64,000 bases of DNA from JASSUD01 sp031963045 (GTDB lineage Bacteria > Pseudomonadota > Gammaproteobacteria > Burkholderiales > Burkholderiaceae), in the NCBI GenBank assembly GCA_031963045.1, contig JASSUK010000040.1, forward strand, positions 1 to 64,000, read 5' to 3'. The notes below the pieces were generated by a model. That model was not told the DNA's origin. It did no database searches and worked only from the letters and a program-made list of their open reading frames with translations. Below, in pieces: positions 8,363 to 17,244 of the stretch (positions are counted from its first letter, which is position 1; each line of letters opens with the position of its first letter). The position numbers and the translations under genes are program-made.

Positions 8363-8698
8363 CTAATCTCGCTTTCTGTTTTCTGTTTTCTGACTATAAG
8401 CTTGGGCTAACTCTCTGAATGCATCTAACTCATGATGATGGATGTTACCTCTGTCTTGCTTAGCAAATAGATAGGCATATACCCATAAGCGGCGACCTTT
8501 TGCTAAGGTAGTTGAGCGGTGCAGGTTGTCATTCAAACGTTTCTTGAATACCCCGCCCCCTAAATCCTCGGCCAAACCCTGCATGACTTGCGCAATAGCT
8601 GCGCACAGATGAGTATCCTTAAGGCGAGCCTTCCGCACCGCTTTAGAAAACCAGGCTGTCTTGAAGACTCTTACGGCGAGAGCCTCGCAATCTTCCAT
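8363..8698 (-). CDS. RelE/ParE-family toxin
   Basis: The 111-residue product contains VFKTAWFSKAVRKARLKD, LAEDLGGGVFKKRLND and KGRRLWVYAYLFAKQDR. These are the signature blocks of the PF06296-type RelE-like toxins (HigB-like mRNA interferases). No clearly better start exists, so I use ATG 8698, which overlaps the last 28 bases of pdxH; the frame stays open further upstream into pdxH, but that is coding sequence of the other gene. The toxin frame itself is intact while its downstream antitoxin is frameshifted, so the toxin may be silent, weak, or controlled elsewhere. The toxin-first order is typical of HigBA pairs. Confidence 0.8.
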   Translation of the reverse strand: MEDCEALAVRVFKTAWFSKAVRKARLKDTHLCAAIAQVMQGLAEDLGGGVFKKRLNDNLHRSTTLAKGRRLWVYAYLFAKQDRGNIHHHELDAFRELAQAYSQKTENRKRD

Positions 8699-9306
8699 TC
8701 CATCCCATCTTGACGAGTGTATTGAAAGCGATCGTGCAAGCGAGACGGGCGGCCCTGCCAAAATTCAAAGGTATCTGGACATAAGCGATAACCGCCCCAG
8801 TAGGGGGGACGTGTAGGAGTAGTGCCGAACTGCGCAATGCACTCTACTTCTCGGGTATCGAGCACACTTCTACTATCTAACACGGTACTTTGCCGTGAAA
8901 CCCATGCACCAATTCGGGAATTGAGTGGTCGCGAATAAAAATACGCGTCACTTTCTTCTTCATCGGTCTTCGTAATTGCTCCTTCAACACGCACTTGCCG
9001 CTCCATATTTGCCCAGTAAAACACCATACTGGCAAAGGGATGCTGCTCTAAATCGTGCGCTTTGCGGCTGCCGTAATCTGTAAAAAAAGTCAGCCCCCGC
9101 TCATCCATTCCTTTGAGCAAAACAATGCGAGCAGAAGGTCGATTATTGCTAACCGTAGCTAGCGTCATAGCATTGGGGTCCCGCACTCCTGCTGTTACTG
9201 CTTCTTCTAGCCATTGGTGAAGCTGTTGAATTGGGTCTTTTTCCATCCCCGTTTCTTCTAGCACTGCACGTGTATAGCTCGTTCGCAATTCTGATAACGC
9301 ATCCAT
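8671..9306 (-). CDS. pdxH: Pyridoxine/pyridoxamine 5'-phosphate oxidase
   Basis: PdxH uses FMN and oxygen to convert pyridoxine 5'-phosphate or pyridoxamine 5'-phosphate to pyridoxal 5'-phosphate. The 211-residue product has the typical length. It shows the FMN-binding PSARIVLLKGMDERG and FFTDYGSRKAHDL blocks, the SRQS motif, and the C-terminal WGGYRLCPDTFEFWQGRPSR, RLHDR and final RLSP. All expected motifs are present. Its 3' end overlaps the start of the RelE-type toxin gene. Many enzymes in this window (IscS, IlvA, Alr) need its product. Confidence 0.97.
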   Translation of the reverse strand: MDALSELRTSYTRAVLEETGMEKDPIQQLHQWLEEAVTAGVRDPNAMTLATVSNNRPSARIVLLKGMDERGLTFFTDYGSRKAHDLEQHPFASMVFYWANMERQVRVEGAITKTDEEESDAYFYSRPLNSRIGAWVSRQSTVLDSRSVLDTREVECIAQFGTTPTRPPYWGGYRLCPDTFEFWQGRPSRLHDRFQYTRQDGMEWKIARLSP

Positions 9307-9360
9307 CTAAACCTTCTCCAAGCCAAACAAACGCTTTTTCAACCAATATATTGAGCACGG

Positions 9361-9381
9361 TAGGTTGCTCACCCTAACCTA
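9361..9381. repeat. Family A miniature carrying the ispF stop codon
   Basis: TAGGTT (9361-9366) and AACCTA (9376-9381) are the outer ends of family A with nearly all of the interior lost. The ispF stop codon TGA (9369-9371 in plus coordinates) is inside it. Confidence 0.5.
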
Positions 9382-9944
9382 TTATTCTCAGCTATTAAGA
9401 GGACAACTTGAGCGCTTATCGCTTCTTTTCTACCTATGCTCCCTACCTCTTCATTGGTCTTTGCTTTGATATTCACGCAATTGGGCGCAATGTGCAGATC
9501 CTCTGCCACATTCGCGACCATGCCTGGCAAATAGTTAGCCAATTTGGGAGCTTGAGCAAGAATAGTGCTATCCACATTAACTACCCCATAGCCTGCTGCA
9601 TGCACAAGACGTAGCGCACTTCGTAGCAATACACGGCTATCTGCACCAGCAAAATGAGGGTCGGTATCTGGAAAGTGCTGGCCAATATTCCCTAACCCTG
9701 CAGCACCAAGAAGGGCATCCGTAATCGCATGGAGCAACACATCTGCATCAGAGTGGCCTAGCAAACCATGCGTATGCGGCACATTTACTCCTCCAAGCAT
9801 CAGCGGGCGGCCTGGTACGAGGATGTGAATATCATAACCTTGACCAATACGCAGATTAAAAGCTTTGGAAACTGGCTTGTGAGAAGCAATCAAAGGCGTG
9901 CAAGCCTTCGCAGCTAAGCGCCGTTTGAGTTGAATACGCTTCAT
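9369..9944 (-). CDS. ispF: 2-C-methyl-D-erythritol 2,4-cyclodiphosphate synthase
   Basis: IspF cyclises CDP-ME 2-phosphate to MEcPP in the non-mevalonate isoprenoid pathway. The metal ligands are visible in GYDIH (Asp and His, about residues 37-39) and in LGHSDADVLLH. FPDTDP, NVDSTILAQAPKL and the C-terminal AKTNEEVGSIG are also present. At 191 residues it is about 30 longer than usual because of a basic N-terminal extension (KRIQLKRRLAAKAC...) before the core; a later start is possible but no good ATG is available. Its ATG overlaps the ispD stop by four bases, so the two are translationally coupled. The final codons lie in a family A remnant. Confidence 0.95.
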   Translation of the reverse strand: MKRIQLKRRLAAKACTPLIASHKPVSKAFNLRIGQGYDIHILVPGRPLMLGGVNVPHTHGLLGHSDADVLLHAITDALLGAAGLGNIGQHFPDTDPHFAGADSRVLLRSALRLVHAAGYGVVNVDSTILAQAPKLANYLPGMVANVAEDLHIAPNCVNIKAKTNEEVGSIGRKEAISAQVVLLIAENNRLG

Positions 9945-10690
9945 AGATCGCTCACCTGTAGCCCACCAAAATTCGAGGAAAGCAGGCCCTCCAGCGCTTC
10001 AAAATCATCTGGATACGTGACTTTGAAATTGCGTAAACTCCCAAGCACCATGCGAGGCCGATAGCCCAGACGCTCAAGCGCCTGGGCTTCGTCATCCACT
10101 TGCTCATTAGCTTGTCCAGCCGAAATCAGCGCTTCGCGCAGTAAGCCAATCCTGAACATTTGTGGGGTTTGAGCCAGCCATAAATCTTTGCGAGATTCCC
10201 GGCATAAAATGCGGCGCGCTTCCGTTGTAGCCGCCTCACCTTCTTGAGGCTCAGCCCGTTTTAGTGCATCGGCCACAGGCACGGCCAAAATACCGCCTAC
10301 GGGATCATTGCGCACGGCTCCAATCAAGTTACGTATGAGCACAGGCGTTATACAAGGGCGTGCAGCATCATGTACTAGCACCCAGTCGTCATCGGCAGCG
10401 CCCAGTTCTGTTAGCACTTCCAAGCCATTCAATACAGACACTTGCCGCGAAGCTCCACCACAACGACGCACAACAAAACGCAGCCCTGAAAAACGTCTTG
10501 AATCAAAATGGCGATCATCTGGCGCCAATACCACTAGCGTCTTCGTAATTTCATGGCAAATATCAAATGCGGACAAGGTGTAATGCAATACATCACGCCC
10601 TGCGACCATCCGATATTGCTTGGGAAAAGGCTGTTCCGCTCGGGAGCCTGTACCCGCACTGGGAATCAGGGCAAAAAGACGTTCACTCAC
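9941..10690 (-). CDS. ispD: 2-C-methyl-D-erythritol 4-phosphate cytidylyltransferase
   Basis: IspD transfers CMP from CTP to methylerythritol 4-phosphate, third step of the non-mevalonate isoprenoid pathway. The 249-residue product has the CTP-binding signature PSAGTGSRAEQPFPKQY (residues 11-27). It also has the VLVHDAARPCI motif, the GGILAVPVADALKR block, the LWLAQTPQMFR block and a late D-[DE]-x-Q-A-L-E segment (VDDEAQALERLG). All are standard. ispF follows with a four-base overlap, and mfd is divergent upstream, as in Burkholderia. Confidence 0.96.
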   Translation of the reverse strand: MSERLFALIPSAGTGSRAEQPFPKQYRMVAGRDVLHYTLSAFDICHEITKTLVVLAPDDRHFDSRRFSGLRFVVRRCGGASRQVSVLNGLEVLTELGAADDDWVLVHDAARPCITPVLIRNLIGAVRNDPVGGILAVPVADALKRAEPQEGEAATTEARRILCRESRKDLWLAQTPQMFRIGLLREALISAGQANEQVDDEAQALERLGYRPRMVLGSLRNFKVTYPDDFEALEGLLSSNFGGLQVSDL

Positions 10691-11048
10691 AGCACCCTAC
10701 AATTCAAAAAAGTTAAAAAAACTACCAATATCAAACCCTCTTTAAAAGAGCAAGAGAGCACAGCCATCCAATCATAGAGTGGGATAGTGAAGGGAGCCAA
10801 CGTGCAAACCACCGACTTTTCACTTTTACCCAAGAATGGTGAATAGGTTCCCAAATACGCTCTAGCACTGTACGCTCAATGCTATTAAAAAGTGCATTAG
10901 ACATTGCACACCCTGCATAATTACTTGTACAGAAGACAAAATCCGCATAAAGCAAGGTAAATACGAAGCACTTTTGGACGCATACTACCCAGAACTTCTC
11001 GAATTCTATAATGTAGCGCTGCTCTCTTTACTTCTTTCATTTTCTGCT
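10691..11048. other. ispD-mfd divergent spacer
   Basis: No gene supported. It must contain the divergent promoters of ispDF and mfd, but I could not pick out convincing -35/-10 pairs. Sequence around 10780-10860 (GGGAGCCAACGTGCAAACCACCG...) looks like a decayed family A copy. Confidence 0.4.
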
Positions 11049-14000
11049 ATGCCTGAAAACGCAACCGCCCTATCCGCCACTCTCTCTAGCCAAACACGCA
11101 CTCTGCCTTGCCCTGTTCCGTTGGTAAAGCCTGGTCAGCGTTTTGAAATTCGAGGTATGGAAATTTCTGCTGATGCACTAGCGCTTGCAGGATATTTCAC
11201 AGCACATCGCGCACATATGGCGCTCCTGGCGGTTATTTGTGCCACGGCAGCCGATGCACATCGCTTACAGACTGAAATCACCTACTTTGCTCCTGAGCTA
11301 CGGGTGCGCCTTTTTCCTGATTGGGAAACGCTACCCTATGATGCATTTTCTCCTCATCAAGATTTAGTATCTCAGCGGCTAGCAACCTTGCATGATTTAA
11401 GCGAAGGCCGCTGTGAAATCCTTTTAATTCCAGCGATGACTGCGCTGTATCGCTTGCCGCCACGTTCATTTATGGCAGCGTACACCTTTGAATTTACGCA
11501 AGCGCAAAAACTCGATGCAGCCCAACTCAAAGCACAATTAGTGCTCGGAGGCTATGAGCATGTGAGTCAAGTAGTTCGGCCTGGAGAATATTCCATTCGC
11601 GGTGGGCTCATTGATTTATTCCCGATGGGCTCTGCCCTACCTTATCGAATCGATTTATTTGATGATGAAGTGGATTCGATCCGCGCATTTGATCCAGATA
11701 CACAAAGAAGCCTGCATTCTGTGCCAGAAGTACGGCTATTACCAGGGCGTGAATTTCCATTTGATGCAGCTGCACGCCAAGGTTTTCGCACACGCTGGCG
11801 CTCTACTTTTGCAGGGGACCCCAGCCGGATTTCAATCTATCAAAATGTAAGTGAGGGTGTTCCTTGTGCAGGGATTGAATACTACTTGCCTCTTTTTTTC
11901 GACGACACTGCCACACTCTTTGACTATCTACCCACGGGGGAAAAACCTGCGCAACTCGCATTTACTGGCGACTTGCATCAGGCTATAGAACGTTTTTCAG
12001 CCGATACTAAGCAACGACACGCTTTTTTATCACACCACCCTGAACGCCCTATTTTGTCACCTGAGCGTTTATTTTTATCGGTGGAAGATTTTTTCACGCA
12101 GGCTAAACCTTTTGCACGCCTTATTTTGTCATCGAAAAATATAAGTGCATCACAAGCAATATCTCAAATAGCAACAGAAGATAAGACGCTGCTACCTCCC
12201 AAAAGTTCCGAAAATTTCGAATCTATAGATAAAGCAAAAAATGATGCGGAGTATAGTTGGAGCCTACCTTTACCCAAGCTCACACTGAACCGCCATGCGG
12301 ATCATCCTCTAGAAGCGCTCACTCAATATCTCAAAACACCTGCCCAGCGCATTTTTCTCGCGGCAGAATCTGCCGGTCGGCGAGAAACCCTATGGCAATT
12401 GCTCAATGAAAATGCACTAAAACCTGCCCTCATTGATAATTTTTCTGATTTTCTGCATAGCGATGTACCGTTTGCGCTAGGTATTGCACCCCTGATGGCG
12501 GGCTTTGTACTACCTGCACAAGCACTGACCGCCTCACAAGACGGCGCGCAAACCAGCCGCCTTGTGTTACTCACAGAAAATGAGCTCTACGGACCCTCGA
12601 CACGTCGCAGTAAACGCCGACAAGAGCGCACAAGCGATATCGACTCGATGGTGCGCGATTTATCGGAGCTCAAAATTAATGACCCGATCGTACATAGTCA
12701 GCATGGCATAGGCCGGTATAGAGGGCTTATGACGATGGATCTAGGTGCAGGCGAAACCGAATTTTTGCACCTCGAATACGCCAATGACAGCAAACTGTAT
12801 GTGCCCATAGACCAGTTACTCATGATATCGCGCTACAGCGGTGCAGACCTTGATAGCGCTCCTCTGCATACATTAGGATCAGGTCAGTGGGAAAAAGCAC
12901 GCAAACGCGCTGCTTCACAAGTCCATGATACGGCCGCTGAATTATTAGATCTTTACGCACGCCGCGCCGCGCGCACGGGCTATGCATTTACGCTTGAGTC
13001 GCGCGACTATGAGCAATTTTCTGAAGATTTTGGATTTGAAGAAACACCCGATCAGGGTGCAGCGATTACCGCAGTACTTTCGGATATGACCTCGGGCCGG
13101 CCTATGGATAGGTTGATTTGCGGGGACGTAGGCTTTGGGAAAACGGAAGTGGCTCTGCGCGCTGCATTTATTGCGGTCCAAAACGGCCGTCAGGTTGCTG
13201 TACTAGCGCCAACCACCTTGCTCGCCGAGCAACATTTTCAAACTTTTTCAGATCGCTTTGCCGCTTGGCCAGTACGTATAGCAGGCCTCTCGCGTTTTAA
13301 ATCGTCTAAAGACATCGCAGAGAGCATAAAAGCGATTCAAGCAGGCACCATTGATATCGCAATTGGTACACATAAACTCCTGTCTTCTGACATTCAATTC
13401 AAGCAACTCGGTTTAGTCATTATCGATGAGGAGCATCGATTCGGTGTACGCCAAAAAGAAGCGCTCAAAGCGCTACGGGCCGAAGTAGATATTCTCACAC
13501 TAACAGCGACTCCTATTCCCCGCACATTGAGCATGGCGCTCGATGGCCTGCGTGATTTCTCCGTCATTGCCACCGCACCGCAAAAACGTTTATCTATTAA
13601 AACCTTTGTACGTCGAGAAGATAAAAGCCTCATTCGCGAGGCCATTTTGCGTGAACTCAAACGTGGTGGACAAGTATTCTTTTTACACAATTCTGTTGAT
13701 TCGATCGAAGAGCGTAAAGCGGCTTTAGCGGGGCTGGTTCCTGAAGCACGCATTGCCGTGGCGCATGGACAAATGCATGAACGCGAGCTAGAACAAGTGA
13801 TGCGCGATTTTATTGCGCAGCGAACGCATGTGCTGCTATGCACCACCATTATTGAAACGGGCATTGATGTACCCAATGCCAATACGATTTTGATTCAACG
13901 CGCAGACACTTTTGGTTTAGCACAACTTCATCAGCTACGTGGGCGAGTTGGGCGCTCACACCATCAGGCTTATGCGTATTTGCTTGTCAATGATCCAGAT

Positions 14001-14750
14001 AATCTAACCAAACAAGCCATGCTACGTTTGCAAGCTATTGAGCAAATGGAAGAGCTTGGTTCTGGGTTTTATCTCGCGATGCACGATCTCGAAATTCGTG
14101 GCGCGGGGCATATGCTAGGTGATAAACAATCAGGTGAAATGCAAGCGATAGGTTTTCAGCTCTACACGGAAATGCTCAGCGAAGCGGTAAAAGCTTTGCA
14201 AAATGGTGAAGAGATAGATCTGAATGCACCATTACATGTGACCACCGAAATTAAGCTCCATGTGAGCGCCATTTTACCGAGTGATTATTGTGCAGATATA
14301 CAAGAACGCCTCTTCCTCTATAAACGTCTAGCCAGCTGTGAAACTTCGGAAGATTTAACTCAAATACAAGAAGAATTGATTGACCGCTTTGGCAAATTAC
14401 CCCCAGCAGCAAAGGCTTTGCTAGAAACACACCGTTTGCGTATTGCAGCCACGCCTTTGGGTATTAACAAAATCGATGCAACACATACCGCAGTTATCTT
14501 GCAATTCAAAGCTAAAACCCCACTAGACCCCATCGATTTTCTGCGCGTGGTTCGACAACATCCTCACTGCAAAATCATAGGACAGGACAAAATTCGCATC
14601 GAGATATCCTCTACGGCTACGGAAGAGGAAAATGCTGAAAACCTGGTAGATACGACAGATCTAGCTCCTCGCTTAACGGCACTAAAAACTATACTGCAGG
14701 CGTTGCAAGCTACGCTCAAACCTATTAAACACAAGCAGCTGAAAAAATAA
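11049..14750 (+). CDS. mfd: Transcription-repair coupling factor Mfd
   Basis: Mfd is the DNA translocase that removes RNA polymerase stalled at lesions and recruits UvrA. From ATG 11049 the product is 1233 residues. It has, in order, a UvrB-homology N-terminal module (VRPGEYSIRGGLIDLFP, PYRIDLFDDEVDSIR) and the RNA-polymerase-interacting domain (DPIVHSQHGIGRYRG). The helicase core follows with Walker A GDVGFGKTE, DEEH box (IIDEEHRFG), TATPIPRTL and the RG(V)GRS motif VI. The C-terminal regulatory domain is last. An upstream in-frame start at 10974 would add an implausible Leu-rich leader. No strong ribosome-binding site is visible. Confidence 0.97.
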   Translation: MPENATALSATLSSQTRTLPCPVPLVKPGQRFEIRGMEISADALALAGYFTAHRAHMALLAVICATAADAHRLQTEITYFAPELRVRLFPDWETLPYDAFSPHQDLVSQRLATLHDLSEGRCEILLIPAMTALYRLPPRSFMAAYTFEFTQAQKLDAAQLKAQLVLGGYEHVSQVVRPGEYSIRGGLIDLFPMGSALPYRIDLFDDEVDSIRAFDPDTQRSLHSVPEVRLLPGREFPFDAAARQGFRTRWRSTFAGDPSRISIYQNVSEGVPCAGIEYYLPLFFDDTATLFDYLPTGEKPAQLAFTGDLHQAIERFSADTKQRHAFLSHHPERPILSPERLFLSVEDFFTQAKPFARLILSSKNISASQAISQIATEDKTLLPPKSSENFESIDKAKNDAEYSWSLPLPKLTLNRHADHPLEALTQYLKTPAQRIFLAAESAGRRETLWQLLNENALKPALIDNFSDFLHSDVPFALGIAPLMAGFVLPAQALTASQDGAQTSRLVLLTENELYGPSTRRSKRRQERTSDIDSMVRDLSELKINDPIVHSQHGIGRYRGLMTMDLGAGETEFLHLEYANDSKLYVPIDQLLMISRYSGADLDSAPLHTLGSGQWEKARKRAASQVHDTAAELLDLYARRAARTGYAFTLESRDYEQFSEDFGFEETPDQGAAITAVLSDMTSGRPMDRLICGDVGFGKTEVALRAAFIAVQNGRQVAVLAPTTLLAEQHFQTFSDRFAAWPVRIAGLSRFKSSKDIAESIKAIQAGTIDIAIGTHKLLSSDIQFKQLGLVIIDEEHRFGVRQKEALKALRAEVDILTLTATPIPRTLSMALDGLRDFSVIATAPQKRLSIKTFVRREDKSLIREAILRELKRGGQVFFLHNSVDSIEERKAALAGLVPEARIAVAHGQMHERELEQVMRDFIAQRTHVLLCTTIIETGIDVPNANTILIQRADTFGLAQLHQLRGRVGRSHHQAYAYLLVNDPDNLTKQAMLRLQAIEQMEELGSGFYLAMHDLEIRGAGHMLGDKQSGEMQAIGFQLYTEMLSEAVKALQNGEEIDLNAPLHVTTEIKLHVSAILPSDYCADIQERLFLYKRLASCETSEDLTQIQEELIDRFGKLPPAAKALLETHRLRIAATPLGINKIDATHTAVILQFKAKTPLDPIDFLRVVRQHPHCKIIGQDKIRIEISSTATEEENAENLVDTTDLAPRLTALKTILQALQATLKPIKHKQLKK

Positions 14751-14755
14751 AAAAA

Positions 14756-14868
14756 CCAACATGCGCGCCACCGACTTTTGATCACCGCTTTTGGCATGCG
14801 TATGCAAGTTTTGAAAGGACATTAGTCTGCATGTTGCATGGTAGGCAACGTTCCCCAACATGCCTGCC
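14756..14868. repeat. Family A element, partial
   Basis: It starts inside the element (CCAACATGCGCGCCACCGAC) and ends GGTAGGCAACGTTCCCCAAC. The outer GTAGGTTGG arm is missing on the left side. It lies between mfd and the convergent porin gene. Confidence 0.6.
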
Positions 14869-14887
14869 ATCAACCAACCCTTATTTA

Positions 14888-14951
14888 AAAAAGCGAAAGG
14901 CCAAGAGGCTGGGGGAGTAATGTTCCCCAGCCTCTTGGCCTTTCGCTTTTT
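14888..14951. terminator. Very long bidirectional terminator hairpin
   Basis: Left arm 14888-14916 (AAAAAGCGAAAGGCCAAGAG then GCTGGGGGA) pairs with 14923-14951 along 29 positions with one wobble pair and a 6-base loop. A and T runs at the two ends make it a terminator for both mfd (plus) and the convergent porin gene (minus). The stem is unusually long for a simple terminator. Confidence 0.8.
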
Positions 14952-15000
14952 AACCGATGCCTAGATTTTCCATTAACTGGAAAATATTCTAAACCCGTTC

Positions 15001-15693
15001 TTAGAACATATAACCTACATTCAAATAGGTAACGATCGGATTAATTTTAATATTAGCGTACGAGCTTACAACTCCACCCGCTTCTGTGCGCGTAGTTAAA
15101 TTCGCCGTAGTGCGAAGTGGAATATACGATACGGATACCCCACCAAACAAACGCTCTTGGAATTGGTAGGACAACCCTGCATTAAACACGGGGCTCCAAG
15201 CATTTTTCGCAGATACAGAGGTTGGTCCGCCAAGCTGTTTCTCTAAACCTGCGTTAGTAATACGTGCATTTTTGAACCATACCCGAGTTCCCCCAATACC
15301 TACATAAGGACGCAACTTGGCAGAGGAATCAAAAAAGTAATATTTTAATAAAACAGTCGGGCTCCACTGACGTACAGAACCAAGCTGTCCTAATTGGCTC
15401 AGAGCGCCTTTGCCTTTCAAGTCAAATTTGGGTGGTGTACCAAGTACCAATTCGCCTGCAAAGTTATTATCTATAAAATACGTTGCAGAAAAACCAAGGC
15501 TATCTGCACGCTTCACCGATGCACCGGTATTGGGTTGTGGTTGGCCTTCTACTGTCAGGAGGCCACTTTTATCACGCGGCATAAAATGCAACCAGCCTGC
15601 ACTAACCAACAAATGGCCTGCCACTTCAGTCGCTTGCGCCGCACCGGTGCAAGCTAATAAAGCACATATTCCAGCAATAGATTTAAGTTTCAT
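15001..15693 (-). CDS. OmpW-family outer-membrane protein
   Basis: The 230-residue product starts with a clear Sec signal peptide (MKLKSIAGICALLACTGAAQA, then TEV). The rest is an alternating aromatic/polar pattern typical of an eight-strand beta barrel, ending in Phe (YLNVGYMF), the outer-membrane insertion signal. SATYFIDNNFAGELVLGTPP, PTVLLKYYF and KLRPYVGIGG are family hallmarks of OmpW, a small barrel for hydrophobic molecules. I chose the ATG at 15693 because it starts the signal peptide; upstream in-frame starts give an implausible leader. OmpW usually forms a hydrophobic channel; the natural substrate here is unknown. Confidence 0.9.
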   Translation of the reverse strand: MKLKSIAGICALLACTGAAQATEVAGHLLVSAGWLHFMPRDKSGLLTVEGQPQPNTGASVKRADSLGFSATYFIDNNFAGELVLGTPPKFDLKGKGALSQLGQLGSVRQWSPTVLLKYYFFDSSAKLRPYVGIGGTRVWFKNARITNAGLEKQLGGPTSVSAKNAWSPVFNAGLSYQFQERLFGGVSVSYIPLRTTANLTTRTEAGGVVSSYANIKINPIVTYLNVGYMF

Positions 15694-15976
15694 ACATATT
15701 CTTAGAGTTAGAGACACACAGATATTCAAAAACAATAGCAATATCACCGAGCGAAAGATTCTCAGTGAAAGAAACAAAATTAAATAGCTGCAAACAACCC
15801 CTTGGACCTACAGCTTTATCGTAATTCGCACCAAGATTACTGGAGGAATCGCTCTACCAGTAGCCATGCCCAAAGCAGCAGCTTACTTTTCCAAAAAAAT
15901 GGATATTTAACTTAAACAGTTGAAATATGGATTGTTATTTGTTAAAGTTCTTTGAAACAGGAGGAAGAGGAAAATT

Positions 15977-16597
15977 ATGTGTGCTGCTGCAGTGAAGCCG
16001 GATCTATTAGAGAAATATCAGGACCTTGAAAAAGCAGGGATGGCTGCGGCCATTGCTCATGCAGTCAAAAATTTTGTATTGACTGTGCAAAAAGTTGGGG
16101 ATTTCGTCACCCACTCAGATTTTCGCGAATATAAAGCTGGGAAAGCACATGATCTAAAAACACTTCAGGTACATCAAGATCAAAAATTTGACCAGATTCG
16201 CAGTGAATTCAAAGATGAATTCGTAAAGGTCCGCACTGAGATCAGAGAGGTTCGTACTGAACTTAAAGACGAAATCACAAAGGTGCGCATTGAACTTAAA
16301 GATGAAATTGGAAAAGTCCGCACTGAGATCGGAGAGGTCCGCATTGAGCTTAAAGACGAAATTGGAAAAGTCCGCACTGAGCTTAAAGACGAAATTGGAA
16401 AAGTCCACATTGGGCTTAAAGATGAAATTGGAAAAGTGCGCACTGAGCTTAAAGACGAATTCACAAACGAATTTGGAAAAATTCGCAGTGAAATGAGCAA
16501 TCAAAAAGTAGAACTACTCCGGTGGATGATCAGCCTTTTGTTTGGACAAACGGGTTTAATAGTCAGCCTGATCATAGGTTTAAAAATATTCGGGTAA
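15977..16597 (+). CDS. DUF1640-like coiled-coil protein with C-terminal membrane anchor
   Basis: The 206-residue product has an N-terminal helical region. From about residue 77 it has a striking repeat: 11-residue units of the type ELKDEIGKVRT, with two 7-residue units (EIREVRT, EIGEVRI) between them. This should form a long continuous coiled coil. A hydrophobic segment at the C-terminus (LLFGQTGLIVSLIIGLKIF) is a membrane anchor. The layout matches bacterial DUF1640/CCDC90-type proteins, as does the smaller protein at 47163-47576. The 33-base DNA repeats (16205-16462) could expand or contract by slippage. AGGAGGAAGAGGAAA upstream of the ATG gives a strong ribosome-binding site. Function unknown. 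Confidence 0.8.
   Translation: MCAAAVKPDLLEKYQDLEKAGMAAAIAHAVKNFVLTVQKVGDFVTHSDFREYKAGKAHDLKTLQVHQDQKFDQIRSEFKDEFVKVRTEIREVRTELKDEITKVRIELKDEIGKVRTEIGEVRIELKDEIGKVRTELKDEIGKVHIGLKDEIGKVRTELKDEFTNEFGKIRSEMSNQKVELLRWMISLLFGQTGLIVSLIIGLKIFG
16205..16462 (+). repeat. 33-bp tandem repeats coding hendecads
   Basis: About six near-identical 33-base units (GAGCTTAAAGACGAAATTGG...) and two 21-base units lie inside the coiled-coil gene. Differences are mostly silent or conservative, suggesting recent tandem expansion under protein-level constraint. Confidence 0.8.
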
Positions 16598-16822
16598 TAA
16601 TACCCAATCGCTCTTGCCACTTTTTTCTACGCGGTTAGCGCGTGAAGTGAGTACATCCGATAATGCATTTTTCTAATTCTTCACTCCATTCTTTTAGGCC
16701 TTTTCCTACACTGCAACATCAAAGATACGTTTTATGCTGATAAACAGGGCAAACTGCTTCAAAGCGTTGAATGCGGTTGATTTGCCCTTGCTCATCCAAT
16801 ATCTTTGCATGTAGGAAGGAAA

Positions 16823-17191
16823 ATGTTTCACTCTGTACAGGGTACAGGCGCATCAAGTAGCCATATCCCCATAATGCACCCTCGTCAAAATGAGCCCGCC
16901 CCGCCTGTTTCTAGGCAAGCCGAAGCCTCCCTCCCATTGCCAGTCTCCGCTCCAGCAAGTCGCCAGCGAACCTGGAAAGACAAAGCTGCACCGATCGTTA
17001 TGGGAATATCTTTATTGGGCCTTGGAGCATCGATTTGGTTATTTGGTGTAGGAATTGCTAAAAGAAAAGAAAAAGATGGCTCCCCCGATATTCCAAATAA
17101 TTTCACCAACTCTTCGATTGCACTATTTGCCGTTTTTCTTTGCTTAGCAGGGGTAAGTGCGGTGGGCGTGGAAAATGGAGACAGCTGTTAG
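16823..17191 (+). CDS. Small two-helix membrane protein, unknown
   Basis: The 122-residue product has a Pro/Ser-rich N-terminal half, then two hydrophobic helices (PIVMGISLLGLGASIWLFGVG and SSIALFAVFLCLAGVSAVGV) separated by a charged loop (KRKEKDGSPD). AGGAAGGA 2-9 bases upstream supports the ATG at 16823 over the earlier in-frame ATG at 16805. Family not recognised. It lies between the coiled-coil gene and dgt, pointing towards dgt, outside any obvious operon. Confidence 0.6.
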   Translation: MFHSVQGTGASSSHIPIMHPRQNEPAPPVSRQAEASLPLPVSAPASRQRTWKDKAAPIVMGISLLGLGASIWLFGVGIAKRKEKDGSPDIPNNFTNSSIALFAVFLCLAGVSAVGVENGDSC

Positions 17192-17244
17192 TGGTGGCAT
17201 AAAGGAAAATAAAAAATCACTGCCCCACTATCGCGCACGGATAT

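Noticed and set aside
13394..13882. A 162-codon minus-strand frame inside mfd
   Set aside because: It is the complementary shadow of the conserved helicase region of mfd.
16205..16462. Possible CRISPR array because of regularly spaced repeats
   Set aside because: The 33-bp units are contiguous, in frame and coding; there are no unique spacers.
16154..16504. Repetitive minus-strand frames opposite the hendecad gene
   Set aside because: They are shadows of the 33-bp repeats; the plus-strand frame has the ribosome-binding site and membrane anchor.
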